NCBI GenBank assembly: GCA_027490195.1
Contig: JAIXYN010000050.1
Coordinates: 1-62,775 of the forward strand
Length of the DNA: 62,775 nt
Direction of reading: 5' to 3'
DNA from: Verrucomicrobiaceae bacterium
Lineage (GTDB): Bacteria; Verrucomicrobiota; Verrucomicrobiia; Verrucomicrobiales; Verrucomicrobiaceae
A program made the position numbers and the translations under genes. Numbering within the stretch: the stretch's first letter is position 1; every line of letters starts with the position of its first letter. Positions 7,459-15,507 of this stretch are shown here, piece after piece. The notes under the pieces are model-generated. The model had not been told where the DNA came from. It worked only from the letters and a program-made list of their open reading frames with translations, and ran no database searches.

Positions 7459-7626
7459 ATGAGCATCCCTACCTCTACCCAATGCGCCTGCCCTGACTGC
7501 AAATGTGAAGTCAAGGAAGGACACCACGTCACCAACAACGGTAAAGATTTTTGCAGCGAAGCCTGCGCTGAAGGACACAAGTCCGGCGAAGGCTGCTGCC
7601 AGAACACCTGCCATTGTCACGGCTGA
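7459..7626 (+). CDS. smtA: Bacterial metallothionein, SmtA type
   Basis: This 55-residue gene encodes a Cys-rich protein that should bind several zinc or cadmium ions in the cytoplasm. It reads CACPDCKC near the N-terminus (Cys at 9, 11, 14, 16), then a His pair (22-23), then FCSEACAEGH, then GCCQNTCHCHG at the end: nine Cys in addition to several His. This is the SmtA pattern with the FCSxAC(A)xGH signature of the zinc-finger-like half. It is divergent from the SmtB-like repressor and followed by a strong terminator, so it is a monocistronic, metal-induced gene. Confidence 0.92.
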   Translation: MSIPTSTQCACPDCKCEVKEGHHVTNNGKDFCSEACAEGHKSGEGCCQNTCHCHG

Positions 7627-7656
7627 TCATCGTCCCGGCTGATTACAGCCAACTGC

Positions 7657-7686
7657 GCCGCGCCTGATTTCAGGCGCGGCTTTTTT
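7657..7686 (+). terminator. Rho-independent terminator of the metallothionein gene
   Basis: GCCGCGCCTGA and TCAGGCGCGGC form a stem with a short loop, directly followed by six T (7681-7686). Confidence 0.9.
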
Positions 7687-7709
7687 ATGCCCCCATCCTG
7701 AGAAATGGA

Positions 7710-8924
7710 TCACGCAGCGTGCGCGTGTGGCTCCTTCGGAAGCCATTCTGGAAAAGGATCCGGCAGTTGCATCCAGGCATTGGGGCCTTGGTCGAATTCG
7801 GCTGCGGTGAGCAGTGCGGCGTCGAATTGGGCCGTGAGCCCGGCTTGGTCCATGTCGCGACCGATGATGACGATTTCCTGGCGGCGGTCGCCATAGAGGC
7901 CGTCGATGTGATGGCGGATTTCTGCGCGGGATTCCTCGTCTTGGGGCCATTCGGACTCGCTGACGGCACTCCAGAAGAAGCCAAAGGCGCGGGTGTCACG
8001 CAGGACGCCAGCCTGGGAGAGATAACCGGCGATCTCCATGCGCGTGGCCAGCCAGAACATGCCCTTGGCGCGGATCACGCCTTCCCAGGTGTCGTTGAGC
8101 AATGCCTGGAGCCGCTGCGGATGAAACGGACGCCGTGCGCGAAACACGAAGCTGCTGATGCCATACTCTTCGGTCTCGGGTGTGTGACCATTGAGGGAGT
8201 CCAGCCAGCCCTCAGCTTGCTCAGACTCCGCTTGTTCGTAGAGGCCGGTTTTTAGCACCGCGCTCAGAGGCACTTCCGACTGGCGTGTTTCATGGACTGT
8301 CGCTTTCGGATTCAGAGCTTGGATGACTCCGCGAATGTCCTGCAGTTCCTCAGCGTTCACGGCGTCTGTCTTGTTGATGAGGATGACGTTGGCAAACTCG
8401 ATCTGATCAGTCAACAGATGCACGATGGTGCGGCCGTCTTCTTCTGATACTTGCTGTCCACGATCTCTGAGTTCTTCCGTGCCGTAGTAGTCGTGGAGAA
8501 AGTTCCGCGCATCGACCACGGTGACCATGGTGTCGAGCTGTGCGAGGTCGCTGAGACTGCAACCAGACTCGTCCGTGAAGGAGAAGGTTTCGGCAACCGG
8601 CATCGGTTCGGAGACTCCGGTGGACTCGATGAGCAGAGCGTCGAAGCGGCCTTCGCGGGCCAGTTTTGAGACTTCCTTCAGCAGATCTTCCCGCAGCGTG
8701 CAGCAGATGCAGCCATTGCTCATTTCCACCATTTTTTCCTCGGTGCGGGAAAGCTGGGCATCGCCAGACTTCACCAGTTGGGCATCCACATTGACCTCGC
8801 TCATGTCATTGACGATGACGGCAACTTTGCGTCCCTCGCGGTTTCGCAGGATGTGATTGAGCAAGGTGGTTTTCCCAGCTCCGAGGAAGCCGGAGAGGAC
8901 GGTGACAGGGAGCTTCGGTGTCAT
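7710..8924 (-). CDS. COG0523 (CobW/ZNG1-type) zinc-linked GTPase
   Basis: The 404-residue protein is a G3E P-loop GTPase of the COG0523 group, thought to insert or allocate metal, often zinc. It has a Walker [10 protein letters not shown] (residues 12-20), the metal-binding CxCC motif in GCICC (71-75), ESTGVSEP after strand 3, an NKTD base-recognition motif, and a C-terminal CobW_C domain. The C-terminal half includes His- and Glu-rich segments and ends EPHAHAA. I chose the ATG at 8924; the frame extends to 8981, but that extension overlaps candidate operator sites. The metallothionein/SmtB pair next door supports a role in zinc homeostasis. Confidence 0.88.
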   Translation of the reverse strand: MTPKLPVTVLSGFLGAGKTTLLNHILRNREGRKVAVIVNDMSEVNVDAQLVKSGDAQLSRTEEKMVEMSNGCICCTLREDLLKEVSKLAREGRFDALLIESTGVSEPMPVAETFSFTDESGCSLSDLAQLDTMVTVVDARNFLHDYYGTEELRDRGQQVSEEDGRTIVHLLTDQIEFANVILINKTDAVNAEELQDIRGVIQALNPKATVHETRQSEVPLSAVLKTGLYEQAESEQAEGWLDSLNGHTPETEEYGISSFVFRARRPFHPQRLQALLNDTWEGVIRAKGMFWLATRMEIAGYLSQAGVLRDTRAFGFFWSAVSESEWPQDEESRAEIRHHIDGLYGDRRQEIVIIGRDMDQAGLTAQFDAALLTAAEFDQGPNAWMQLPDPFPEWLPKEPHAHAA

Positions 8925-8949
8925 GCGGTGCATCAGAGGGTGGAGTTTT

Positions 8950-9002
8950 ATAACGCAAACATATTGCAATAGATGATGCATTAACGCAACTCATATGCAC
9001 TA
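8950..9002 (-). promoter_or_regulatory. Tandem candidate operators upstream of the COG0523 gene
   Basis: Two 22-base sites, 8950-8971 and 8981-9002, share TAACGCAA at one end and TGCAnTA at the other and are spaced 31 bases apart, three helical turns. Each is an imperfect palindrome. They lie 26-78 bases before the GTPase start. A zinc-uptake regulator such as Zur is a plausible binder, by inference from the gene only. Confidence 0.4.
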
Positions 9003-9302
9003 ACAAAAGAGCGGATCGGTCGCTGCTGGAGGCCACATTCCAGTTCATTTTTGAAATCCCTGCTCTGCACAAGCCTTCTGATGGTTCTCCCAATGGGCGA
9101 ATCTGGTGAAGAATCGCACGCTGTCGTTCATCGCATGCGCGCCGTCCTTTGGGTTACTTAAGCGTTACATTTCTCTGCGAAAAATGAGGAAAGGGGGGCA
9201 GCCCGACTCCGCGAAGACGGGCTTAATTCCTGATGTGTCGCGATGAATCGAAAATCGTTCAGCCGATTTTCAGCGCCTTTCATTTCTAAGTCCGACAGTC
9301 TG

Positions 9303-9479
9303 CTAGGATTGTGCAAACAGAAATGTCGCAACACCTGCGAGCAGGAGCAATCCGCCAATCAGGGCAAACTTAAGCTTGGGCTTCCCGCTGTTCCAGCGAG
9401 CAGGGCCGAAAACTGAGGCGAGAGCGGACACAGCAAAAACACAGACTGCGAGGATCACGAATGGATTGTCAAAGTTCAT
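9303..9479 (-). CDS. Small two-span membrane protein
   Basis: This 58-residue frame starts at the ATG at 9479 (MNFDNPFVIL). It has two hydrophobic segments, about residues 7-24 and 38-56, joined by a short basic loop containing GPARWNSGKPKLK. A short hairpin of this kind would sit in the inner membrane with a positively charged cytoplasmic loop. Homologues are unknown to me. It does not belong to an obvious operon. The regular hydrophobic-basic-hydrophobic pattern argues for a real gene. Confidence 0.6.
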   Translation of the reverse strand: MNFDNPFVILAVCVFAVSALASVFGPARWNSGKPKLKFALIGGLLLLAGVATFLFAQS

Positions 9480-9557
9480 ATTCAGGGCGAGTGGCGTGTT
9501 GAGGTTGGGCGAAAGTTAGGGATCAGGCGAGGGCGAGCGGGAGTTCGCGTCAACCGC

Positions 9558-10079
9558 CTATGGCACGCCAGATGCCATACGAGCCTTTCTTGCATCCGTT
9601 TTGTTTCCGGTTGCATGGGATGGACTCGGCATGAAAACGACGGTGCCGGTCAGGAACTGTCTGAGGACGGCATCGGCATGACTAAGCAACCAACAGCGGG
9701 CGTGAGGTGCCAGCCAAAAGCTGGGGTATCGGACAACTTTGCGGCGTTCGGGCGGAAGAGCTTCGCTGTAAGCCACGAGGTCGTTTGTGTAGTGCTTCTC
9801 CAACCAGCGGCGTAGCTGACGATAGATGCGCTCAAGGCTCGGAGCGGTGTCGGGAAACAGACACTCGCCGTCGAGGCCAGTCGTTGCGAGGGCGATTCGC
9901 CCGGCAGTGAGGGTTGAGCCGGAGCGCTGGCTGCGGAGAAACTGAATCGACCCATGAGAACAAAACAGCGCGGAGATAGGGCCCTCGCTGCTGATTTTAA
10001 GCGGATGCGCAGTCGTGGCGTGTTCTATGAACTCAGCTTCGTCCTCGGCAGACATAAAGAATTGGCACTCGCTACGCAT
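9558..10079 (-). CDS. Conserved-looking hypothetical protein
   Basis: The 173-residue protein begins MRSECQFFMSAEDEAEFIEH, which reads like a small alpha/beta domain with an acidic helix, and contains SLERIYRQLRRWLEKHY and PSFWLAPHARCWLLSH. It has no signal peptide or membrane span. I recall similar short proteins in Verrucomicrobia but no known function. The gene stands alone between a small membrane-protein gene downstream and a repeat-containing spacer upstream. Confidence 0.6.
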   Translation of the reverse strand: MRSECQFFMSAEDEAEFIEHATTAHPLKISSEGPISALFCSHGSIQFLRSQRSGSTLTAGRIALATTGLDGECLFPDTAPSLERIYRQLRRWLEKHYTNDLVAYSEALPPERRKVVRYPSFWLAPHARCWLLSHADAVLRQFLTGTVVFMPSPSHATGNKTDARKARMASGVP

Positions 10080-10269
10080 TGGAGTCTGGGTTAGTTGGCT
10101 TTCGTTCTCAGGAGACGCGAGGAAACGCCCAACAGGCGGCTGGTGAACCGATTCGATGGGTGAGTCTCAACCGTTTTACGGCTGACGGATTTGTTGCCAT
10201 ATAGAGTAAAGCTAACAAAAGTGTCGGCTTGTGTGCAAGAGGCTTGTTATTTCGCACCACGGGCCGTGG

Positions 10270-10345
10270 CGGTCTCCCAGCGAAGGCCCCTTCCCGACTC
10301 CCCGGCTAGGCGCGTGGCAGCGAGTGCCTCGAGGCGTGGCGGAGG
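10270..10345. repeat. Degenerate copy of the 5.7-kb repeat block
   Basis: CAGCGAAGGCCCCTTCCCGA and CTCCCCGGC are followed by GAGGCGTGGCGGAGGG. The same two blocks, in the same order, occur near 5711-5740 and 5858-5880 around the second hairpin repeat. The hairpin itself is missing here. The rest of the spacer 10080-10377 has no gene. Confidence 0.55.
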
Positions 10346-10377
10346 GGGAGGAGAGCCACCTCTTGCCATCCGGCACA

Positions 10378-11106
10378 TCACGGGGTCTTCGTGGATGGGG
10401 GAGGCGGCGGGAGGAGGCTCGTTGGCAATGGCAATGGGAAGCGGATCTCCTCAGGTAACGGGGCGGTGGGGACTGCCGCGATGCGTGGCAAGTCAGCTTC
10501 AGGGGGGGCAGCGGCACGTGGCAAATCAAGGCTGATGGGCATGAACTTGCGCTTCGTGCCTGTGGGGATGACCTTGGTTGCCTGTGTCACTCCCGCCTGA
10601 CGCGAGAGCATCGGTGACCCCGCCTGGACGAGTGGCACTAGCAGCGCCGTGCCATCCGGCGCACGGTCCAGCACAAAGCCACTGAAGTCCAAAGGTAGCG
10701 GCACGAGCTGGCCTTCCGCCGTCAGCACCTGCCCCTCCGGCACCAGCGCCGCATTCACCCGAAGCATGCGGCCGTGGCGGATCAGATAAGCCTGTCCTAG
10801 CACGGCGAAGAGCCCCCCGTTCAGCGTCGGGGTAGTCGCATTGGCAAAATCGGACGGCAGCGCCACCAGCCGCCCCTCTGCGGTCAGCACCAAGCCCTTT
10901 GGTACCAAGGTGACATCCACCAGCGCCGCGCGGCTGTGGCGAATGAGGTAGGTTTGGCCGCGATAGAACACGATGCCGTCATGCACCGTGCTCGTCTCTC
11001 TCGCCTTGGGCTGATATTCCAAGGCGCGTGGAATGCCGCTCTGGGCGGTGGCAGGGCCGCAGCAGACCAGCACCGCAGCAAGGAGGATCAAGGGATGGGA
11101 TTTCAT
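10378..11106 (-). CDS. Secreted protein with duplicated DUF6799-like domain
   Basis: The 242-residue protein has a Sec signal peptide (MKSHPLILLAAVLVCC, cleavage near residue 21). It carries two tandem copies of a 45-residue unit, at about 43-88 and 95-140, each with a YLIRH block followed by VPxGxVLTAEGxLVxLP and ending in DF. This resembles the DUF6799 repeat, a small beta domain of unknown function. The C-terminal third is Pro-rich and low in complexity (LLPPPPPSTKTP at the end). It is likely periplasmic. No partner gene is visible. Confidence 0.7.
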   Translation of the reverse strand: MKSHPLILLAAVLVCCGPATAQSGIPRALEYQPKARETSTVHDGIVFYRGQTYLIRHSRAALVDVTLVPKGLVLTAEGRLVALPSDFANATTPTLNGGLFAVLGQAYLIRHGRMLRVNAALVPEGQVLTAEGQLVPLPLDFSGFVLDRAPDGTALLVPLVQAGSPMLSRQAGVTQATKVIPTGTKRKFMPISLDLPRAAAPPEADLPRIAAVPTAPLPEEIRFPLPLPTSLLPPPPPSTKTP

Positions 11107-11314
11107 AAGTCGGGATCGATGGCAGAGGCGAACTGCCCTCTGTTCCAGACTAACCAGCCCCAGTCCTCCTCACCATGGGGTGAGCACCCCAACGCCCAGG
11201 TCTCATTGGGCAAAGGTGTCAGCGATCTCGGTCTTTCCTCGCTCTGCTTCCGTTCGCTTCGCGACTGGCGCAGGGCCCTGCGTCGATGTAGAAATCCAGG
11301 CAGCCTCCATTGTC

Positions 11315-11536
11315 ATGCATATCCCTGCCTTTCCCCGCGATGCCAAAACCTTGAAGCTAGCGGCATTGATCGCTCTGGGATTGCTTGGCGCCTTATCATT
11401 CTTGGCCCTGCTGCAGCAACGCGTGCCCACAGAACGTGAACAAGGTGAACGAACCCACAGGACGCGGGAACAAAGCCGTCGCGCAATGCCGCCAGAGGTG
11501 CAGCGTCAGTTTCAGGAATTCATGAAAGATAAATAA
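11315..11536 (+). CDS. Small single-span membrane protein
   Basis: From the ATG at 11315 the product is 73 residues: a basic N-terminus (MHIPAFPRDAKTLK), one hydrophobic span at about 15-33 (LAALIALGLLGALSFLALL), and a highly charged helix ending QFQEFMKDK. The frame is open further upstream to 11033, but that part is antisense to the secreted-protein gene. Function unknown; the shape suggests a membrane-tethered helix. Confidence 0.5.
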   Translation: MHIPAFPRDAKTLKLAALIALGLLGALSFLALLQQRVPTEREQGERTHRTREQSRRAMPPEVQRQFQEFMKDK

Positions 11537-12045
11537 TCACAGCCTCCCCCAGTGGCAGGCTTACTGAGGGTGCCGGATGAGTTCCGCCAAAAACGGAGAC
11601 GGACTGTCTCTTTCTGGCGGCTGGGGATATTGCATCATTAAGATATGTTAATAACCTATAAACAACTCATGATGTGAGGGTTAACGGGTTTCTGGAATGT
11701 TCTAAGTGCCCTCAATAGCCGGATTTGACCTACAATCCTGAGGCTGTCGTTGCTGGTTCATAGGCATGGAGGGCTGACTAAGTCGTCGCCGTGCATGCCA
11801 ATCCACGGATCAGGACGCCACTCGTTGGATTTTCACTCGCAGGACTCCGCAGCGGGGACGCGAAGCCGGTCATAGTCCCTTTCATAGCTACAAATGACTA
11901 TCTGCAAAACATGTGTTAATAGCATGTATATAGCTGTTAATGTGAGGATTAACATGATTTACACCGCTGAAAATGCGTGCGGAGCAGTTTTTCTAGTTGG
12001 GCGGTTCTGGGAAGGCACCAGTTGCGGCGCAACTGGGCAACTTTT
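11537..12045. other. Gene-free stretch with AT-rich tracts
   Basis: No coding frame is convincing. Two AT-rich tracts contain the related strings ATGTGAGGGTTAAC (near 11673) and ATGTGAGGATTAAC (near 11939). CCAGTTGC and GCAACTGG form a small hairpin at 12018-12036, close to the end of the minus-strand gene. Confidence 0.4.
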
Positions 12046-13329
12046 TCACGCGATCTTCCAGGCTTCGCGCATGGGGCGGAGAAGCATCTGGTTGGCCTGC
12101 TCGTCGTTTTCGAAGCGCTCGACTTTGGGGTCGAACTTCAGGGGGCGCTTCAGGACGGCGGAGATGGCACCGATGTGGCAGGTGGTGGCGGCGCGCTGGG
12201 CGATCTCGGCGGTGGCGGCGGTGCGGCCCCGGGAGTACACGGCGTCGATGAAGTTGCGGTGGTGATTCTTGGACTCGTAGAGCTTCACGTCGCTGTCCTT
12301 GAGTCTGGCGCGAAGGATGTTGTCGTCGCTGGCCCGGAGCACTTCGGATTCGGTGTAGATCCAACCCTCGCTGCCGATGAATCGGGTGCCCCACTTGGTC
12401 TTGTCGTCGGTGCTGGTCATGATCACGCGTACACCCTTGTTGTACTGATACTCGATGCGGAAGCTCTCGGCGGCATCGTAGATGCCCTTGTCACGACGCT
12501 TCACCTCGGTGGCGCTGACCTCGGTGGGGGTGGTGTCGTCCATGCCGGCACCCCATTGGGCCACGTCGAGGAAGTGGGCACCCCAGTCGGTGATGTAACC
12601 GGGGGCGTAGGCTTCGATCCAGCGGAAGTTGAAATGACAGCGTGCCGCCGTGTAGGGCTGCTCGGCGGCAGGGCCCAGCCACATGGCGTAGTCGAGGTGG
12701 GCAGGCACGGCCTCGGTGGCCTCTAGGCCGGTGTAGCCGCCACGGATGGCAAACTTCCCCGGCACGCCGATCTCGATTTCCTTGAGCTGGCCGATGTAGC
12801 CATTCCGCACGCGTTCGCAGGCCATGCGCACCTTCAGACCGGAGCGCCGCCAGGTGCCGCACTGCAGCACGCGCTTGTTCTCCGCCACCGCACGGCAGAT
12901 GGCGCGGCCTTCGACGATGCTGGCTCCGAGAGGCTTCTCCGAGTACAGATCCTTCCCCGCCTTCGCCGCCGCGATGGCCACATTCGAGTGCCAGTGGTCG
13001 GGCGTGGCGTTCATCACGGCGTCCACATCGCTGCGCGCCAGCACCTCACGGAAGTCTTTGAAGATCGCGCCCTCGGGCAGTCCGGCCAGCTTCGCGGCTG
13101 CGGCGGCGTGCTGGGAGTCCACATCGCAGATGGCCACGACCTGCACGCGTTCATCCGCCATGAGGGCCTTCATGTTGCTCGTTCCCTGCCCGCCCACGCC
13201 GATGCACGCGAGGCGTACTTTCTCATTCGGCGAGACCGCACCCGCACGCCCAAGCGTGGCGGCGGAGACGATGAAAGGAACGGCGGTGCTGAGAAACTGA
13301 CGACGAGTGGGAGACGCAAGTGGGGGCAT
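12046..13329 (-). CDS. Tat-exported Gfo/Idh/MocA oxidoreductase
   Basis: From the ATG at 13329 the product is 427 residues and starts with a twin-arginine signal (SPTRRQFLSTAVPF, then a hydrophobic stretch). The Rossmann motif GVGGQG is at 44-49, TPDHWH at 109-114 and EKP at 131-133, followed by the family's beta-sheet domain. Exported oxidoreductases with pre-bound NAD(P) of this kind are numerous in Verrucomicrobia and are linked to sugar turnover; the substrate is unknown. It is divergent from the esterase gene at 13385, with 55 bp between starts, so both probably share a promoter region. The frame continues upstream to 13470. Confidence 0.88.
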   Translation of the reverse strand: MPPLASPTRRQFLSTAVPFIVSAATLGRAGAVSPNEKVRLACIGVGGQGTSNMKALMADERVQVVAICDVDSQHAAAAAKLAGLPEGAIFKDFREVLARSDVDAVMNATPDHWHSNVAIAAAKAGKDLYSEKPLGASIVEGRAICRAVAENKRVLQCGTWRRSGLKVRMACERVRNGYIGQLKEIEIGVPGKFAIRGGYTGLEATEAVPAHLDYAMWLGPAAEQPYTAARCHFNFRWIEAYAPGYITDWGAHFLDVAQWGAGMDDTTPTEVSATEVKRRDKGIYDAAESFRIEYQYNKGVRVIMTSTDDKTKWGTRFIGSEGWIYTESEVLRASDDNILRARLKDSDVKLYESKNHHRNFIDAVYSRGRTAATAEIAQRAATTCHIGAISAVLKRPLKFDPKVERFENDEQANQMLLRPMREAWKIA

Positions 13330-13384
13330 GGGAAAGAAACGCAGATCGTCTCCGATATTCATCATGCGCCAACACACATCACTC

Positions 13385-15487
13385 ATGGATTCCTCTCCCC
13401 TGCCCCGCCGTCGTGATTTCCTGCAAACCACCGGCATGGGCCTGATGAGCCTGCCGGTGTTGCAGTCCATCTTTGGTAATACGGGTAATGCGCTTGCTCA
13501 AACGGCCGCCCCTGCTGCGACTGCCGCCTCCGCTGTTCCCGCCTTGAACCGCTTCCCACGCATGATGCAGGACTGGCTGGTGGCCGAGGTTCGTGCCGCC
13601 GAGCAGCGTGGCAATGCACGCCGCGCCGAACTCAAAACGAAGGCAGATGCCGAGGCCTACGTGAAGTCGGTGCAGGAGCGCATCCGCCAGTGCTTTGGCC
13701 CGCTGCCGGAAAAAACGCCTCTCAATGCAAAGGTGACAAAGACCTTGGAGCGTGATGGCTACAGCATTGAGAACGTCGTTTTCGAAAGCCGCCCCAATTA
13801 CTTGGTCACGGGCAATCTCTACCTGCCCAACAGCAAGGGCAAGGTGCCGGGAGTGATCGGCGTCTGCGGCCACTCGCTCAATGGCAAGGCGGCGGAGGCT
13901 TACCAGAGCTTCGCGCAGGGACTCGCACGGCAAGGACAGGCCTGCTTCATCATCGATCCCGTCGGCCAGGGTGAACGCTTTCAGTATTTGAATGAGAAGC
14001 TCGGCTCCCGCCTCGGTGGTGGCACCACGGAGCACAATCAGATGGGCGCACCGCAGGCACTCATCGGCGAATTTCTCGGCACCTGGTTCGTGTGGGATGG
14101 GATTCGTGCGCTGGACTACCTGCTCACGCGCAAGGAGATCGACCCGCAGCATGTCGGCGTCACCGGCAACTCCGGCGGCGGCACGCAGACGACCTGGCTC
14201 TGCGGCATGGAGCCACGCTTCACGATGGGCGCGCCTTCCTGCTTCGTCACCACCTTCCGACGTGATGCCGAAAACGAACTGCCGCAGGACATGGAGCAGT
14301 GCCCGCCACGCGTGCTGGCTCATGATCTTGATCACAGCGACTTCCTCGCCGCCATGGCACCGAAGCCGGTCATCATCCTGGCGCAGGAGAAGGACTACTT
14401 CGACAATCGCGGCTCCACGGAAACCTACGAGCGGCTGAAGAAGCTCTACACCTTGCTCGGCAAGCCGGAGAACATTCAGCTTCACATTGGCCCCGACCCG
14501 CACGGCTACTCGCAGTCCAACCGCGAGGCGATGTATCGCTTCTTTGGCAAGGCCACCGGCATTCCCGCCGCAGCCGCCGAGCCGGCGCTTACGATTGAGA
14601 AAGATGAGGAGCTGCTATGTACACCCAAGGGGCAGGTAGCAGAGTCCGGTTCCCGCACGCTGATGACCTTCACGCGTGAAACCGCCGATAAGCTTGCCGC
14701 CAAGCGCAAGCCGCTGAATGGCGCCGCTTTGCAGGAAGCCGTGCGCCAGGTCTTGAAGCTGCCTGCGATTGCAGACGCTCCTCCGGACTACCGCATCCTG
14801 CGTGGTGTCGGGGCGCGCAAGTATCCCACCAAAGGCTACTGCACGTACGCTGTCGAGACGGAGCCGATGATTCACGCCCTGGTCACTCGCCTGAGCGATG
14901 AAGCGCTCACTTCGCGCCTGCCACGCGGACAGAGCAAAGCCGTGCTCTACATCGCTCACCGCTCGGCCGATGCCGAACTGCGCAGCGATCCCTTCGTGCA
15001 GGAACTCATGGCTGCCGAGCCCGACGCCGCCTTTTTCGCCTGCGATGTGCGCGGCATTGGCGACTCGCAGCCTGATACCTGTGGTGCGAATCAATTCCTC
15101 GGCCGCTACGGCAGCCACTACTTTTACGCCGCCTACAGCCAGATGCTCGACCGCCCGCTGCTCGGCCAGCGCACCTTTGATGTGCTGCGCGTCCTGCAGG
15201 TTCTTGCCGCAGCGGGACACACGGAGATCCATCTTGCCGGTCAGGGCTGGGGCGCTGTGCCTGCCGCTTTTGCCGCAGTGCTCAGCCCCGCCGTGAAACA
15301 GGTGACGCTGAAGCATGCGCTCACCTCCTTTCACGATCTCGCGGTTCACGAAGATCAGCAGTGGCCCACGGCCTTCATGCTGCCGCAGGTGCTGCAGCAT
15401 TTTGATTTACCTGCCTGCTACCAGGCGCTTGAGAAGCAGAAGCTTCAGCTCATCGAACCTTGGTCTGCCGCCGACGGCATGAAATAA
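13385..15487 (+). CDS. Exported alpha/beta hydrolase (acetyl-xylan-esterase-like)
   Basis: The 700-residue protein starts at the ATG at 13385 with a twin-arginine signal (RRRDFLQTTGMG). An alpha/beta-hydrolase domain follows: GVCGHSLNGK near the oxyanion region, and the nucleophile elbow GNSGGG at 261-266 (Ser263 predicted), with an acidic residue and DPHGYS later in the usual order. The C-terminal 250 residues form a second hydrolase-like domain without an obvious elbow. Similar enzymes deacylate plant or algal polysaccharides. The following MFS gene starts 20 bp downstream, so the two are likely co-transcribed: degrade outside, import the product. Confidence 0.8.
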   Translation: MDSSPLPRRRDFLQTTGMGLMSLPVLQSIFGNTGNALAQTAAPAATAASAVPALNRFPRMMQDWLVAEVRAAEQRGNARRAELKTKADAEAYVKSVQERIRQCFGPLPEKTPLNAKVTKTLERDGYSIENVVFESRPNYLVTGNLYLPNSKGKVPGVIGVCGHSLNGKAAEAYQSFAQGLARQGQACFIIDPVGQGERFQYLNEKLGSRLGGGTTEHNQMGAPQALIGEFLGTWFVWDGIRALDYLLTRKEIDPQHVGVTGNSGGGTQTTWLCGMEPRFTMGAPSCFVTTFRRDAENELPQDMEQCPPRVLAHDLDHSDFLAAMAPKPVIILAQEKDYFDNRGSTETYERLKKLYTLLGKPENIQLHIGPDPHGYSQSNREAMYRFFGKATGIPAAAAEPALTIEKDEELLCTPKGQVAESGSRTLMTFTRETADKLAAKRKPLNGAALQEAVRQVLKLPAIADAPPDYRILRGVGARKYPTKGYCTYAVETEPMIHALVTRLSDEALTSRLPRGQSKAVLYIAHRSADAELRSDPFVQELMAAEPDAAFFACDVRGIGDSQPDTCGANQFLGRYGSHYFYAAYSQMLDRPLLGQRTFDVLRVLQVLAAAGHTEIHLAGQGWGAVPAAFAAVLSPAVKQVTLKHALTSFHDLAVHEDQQWPTAFMLPQVLQHFDLPACYQALEKQKLQLIEPWSAADGMK

Positions 15488-15507
15488 TTCTTTACCCACA
15501 ACGCGAC

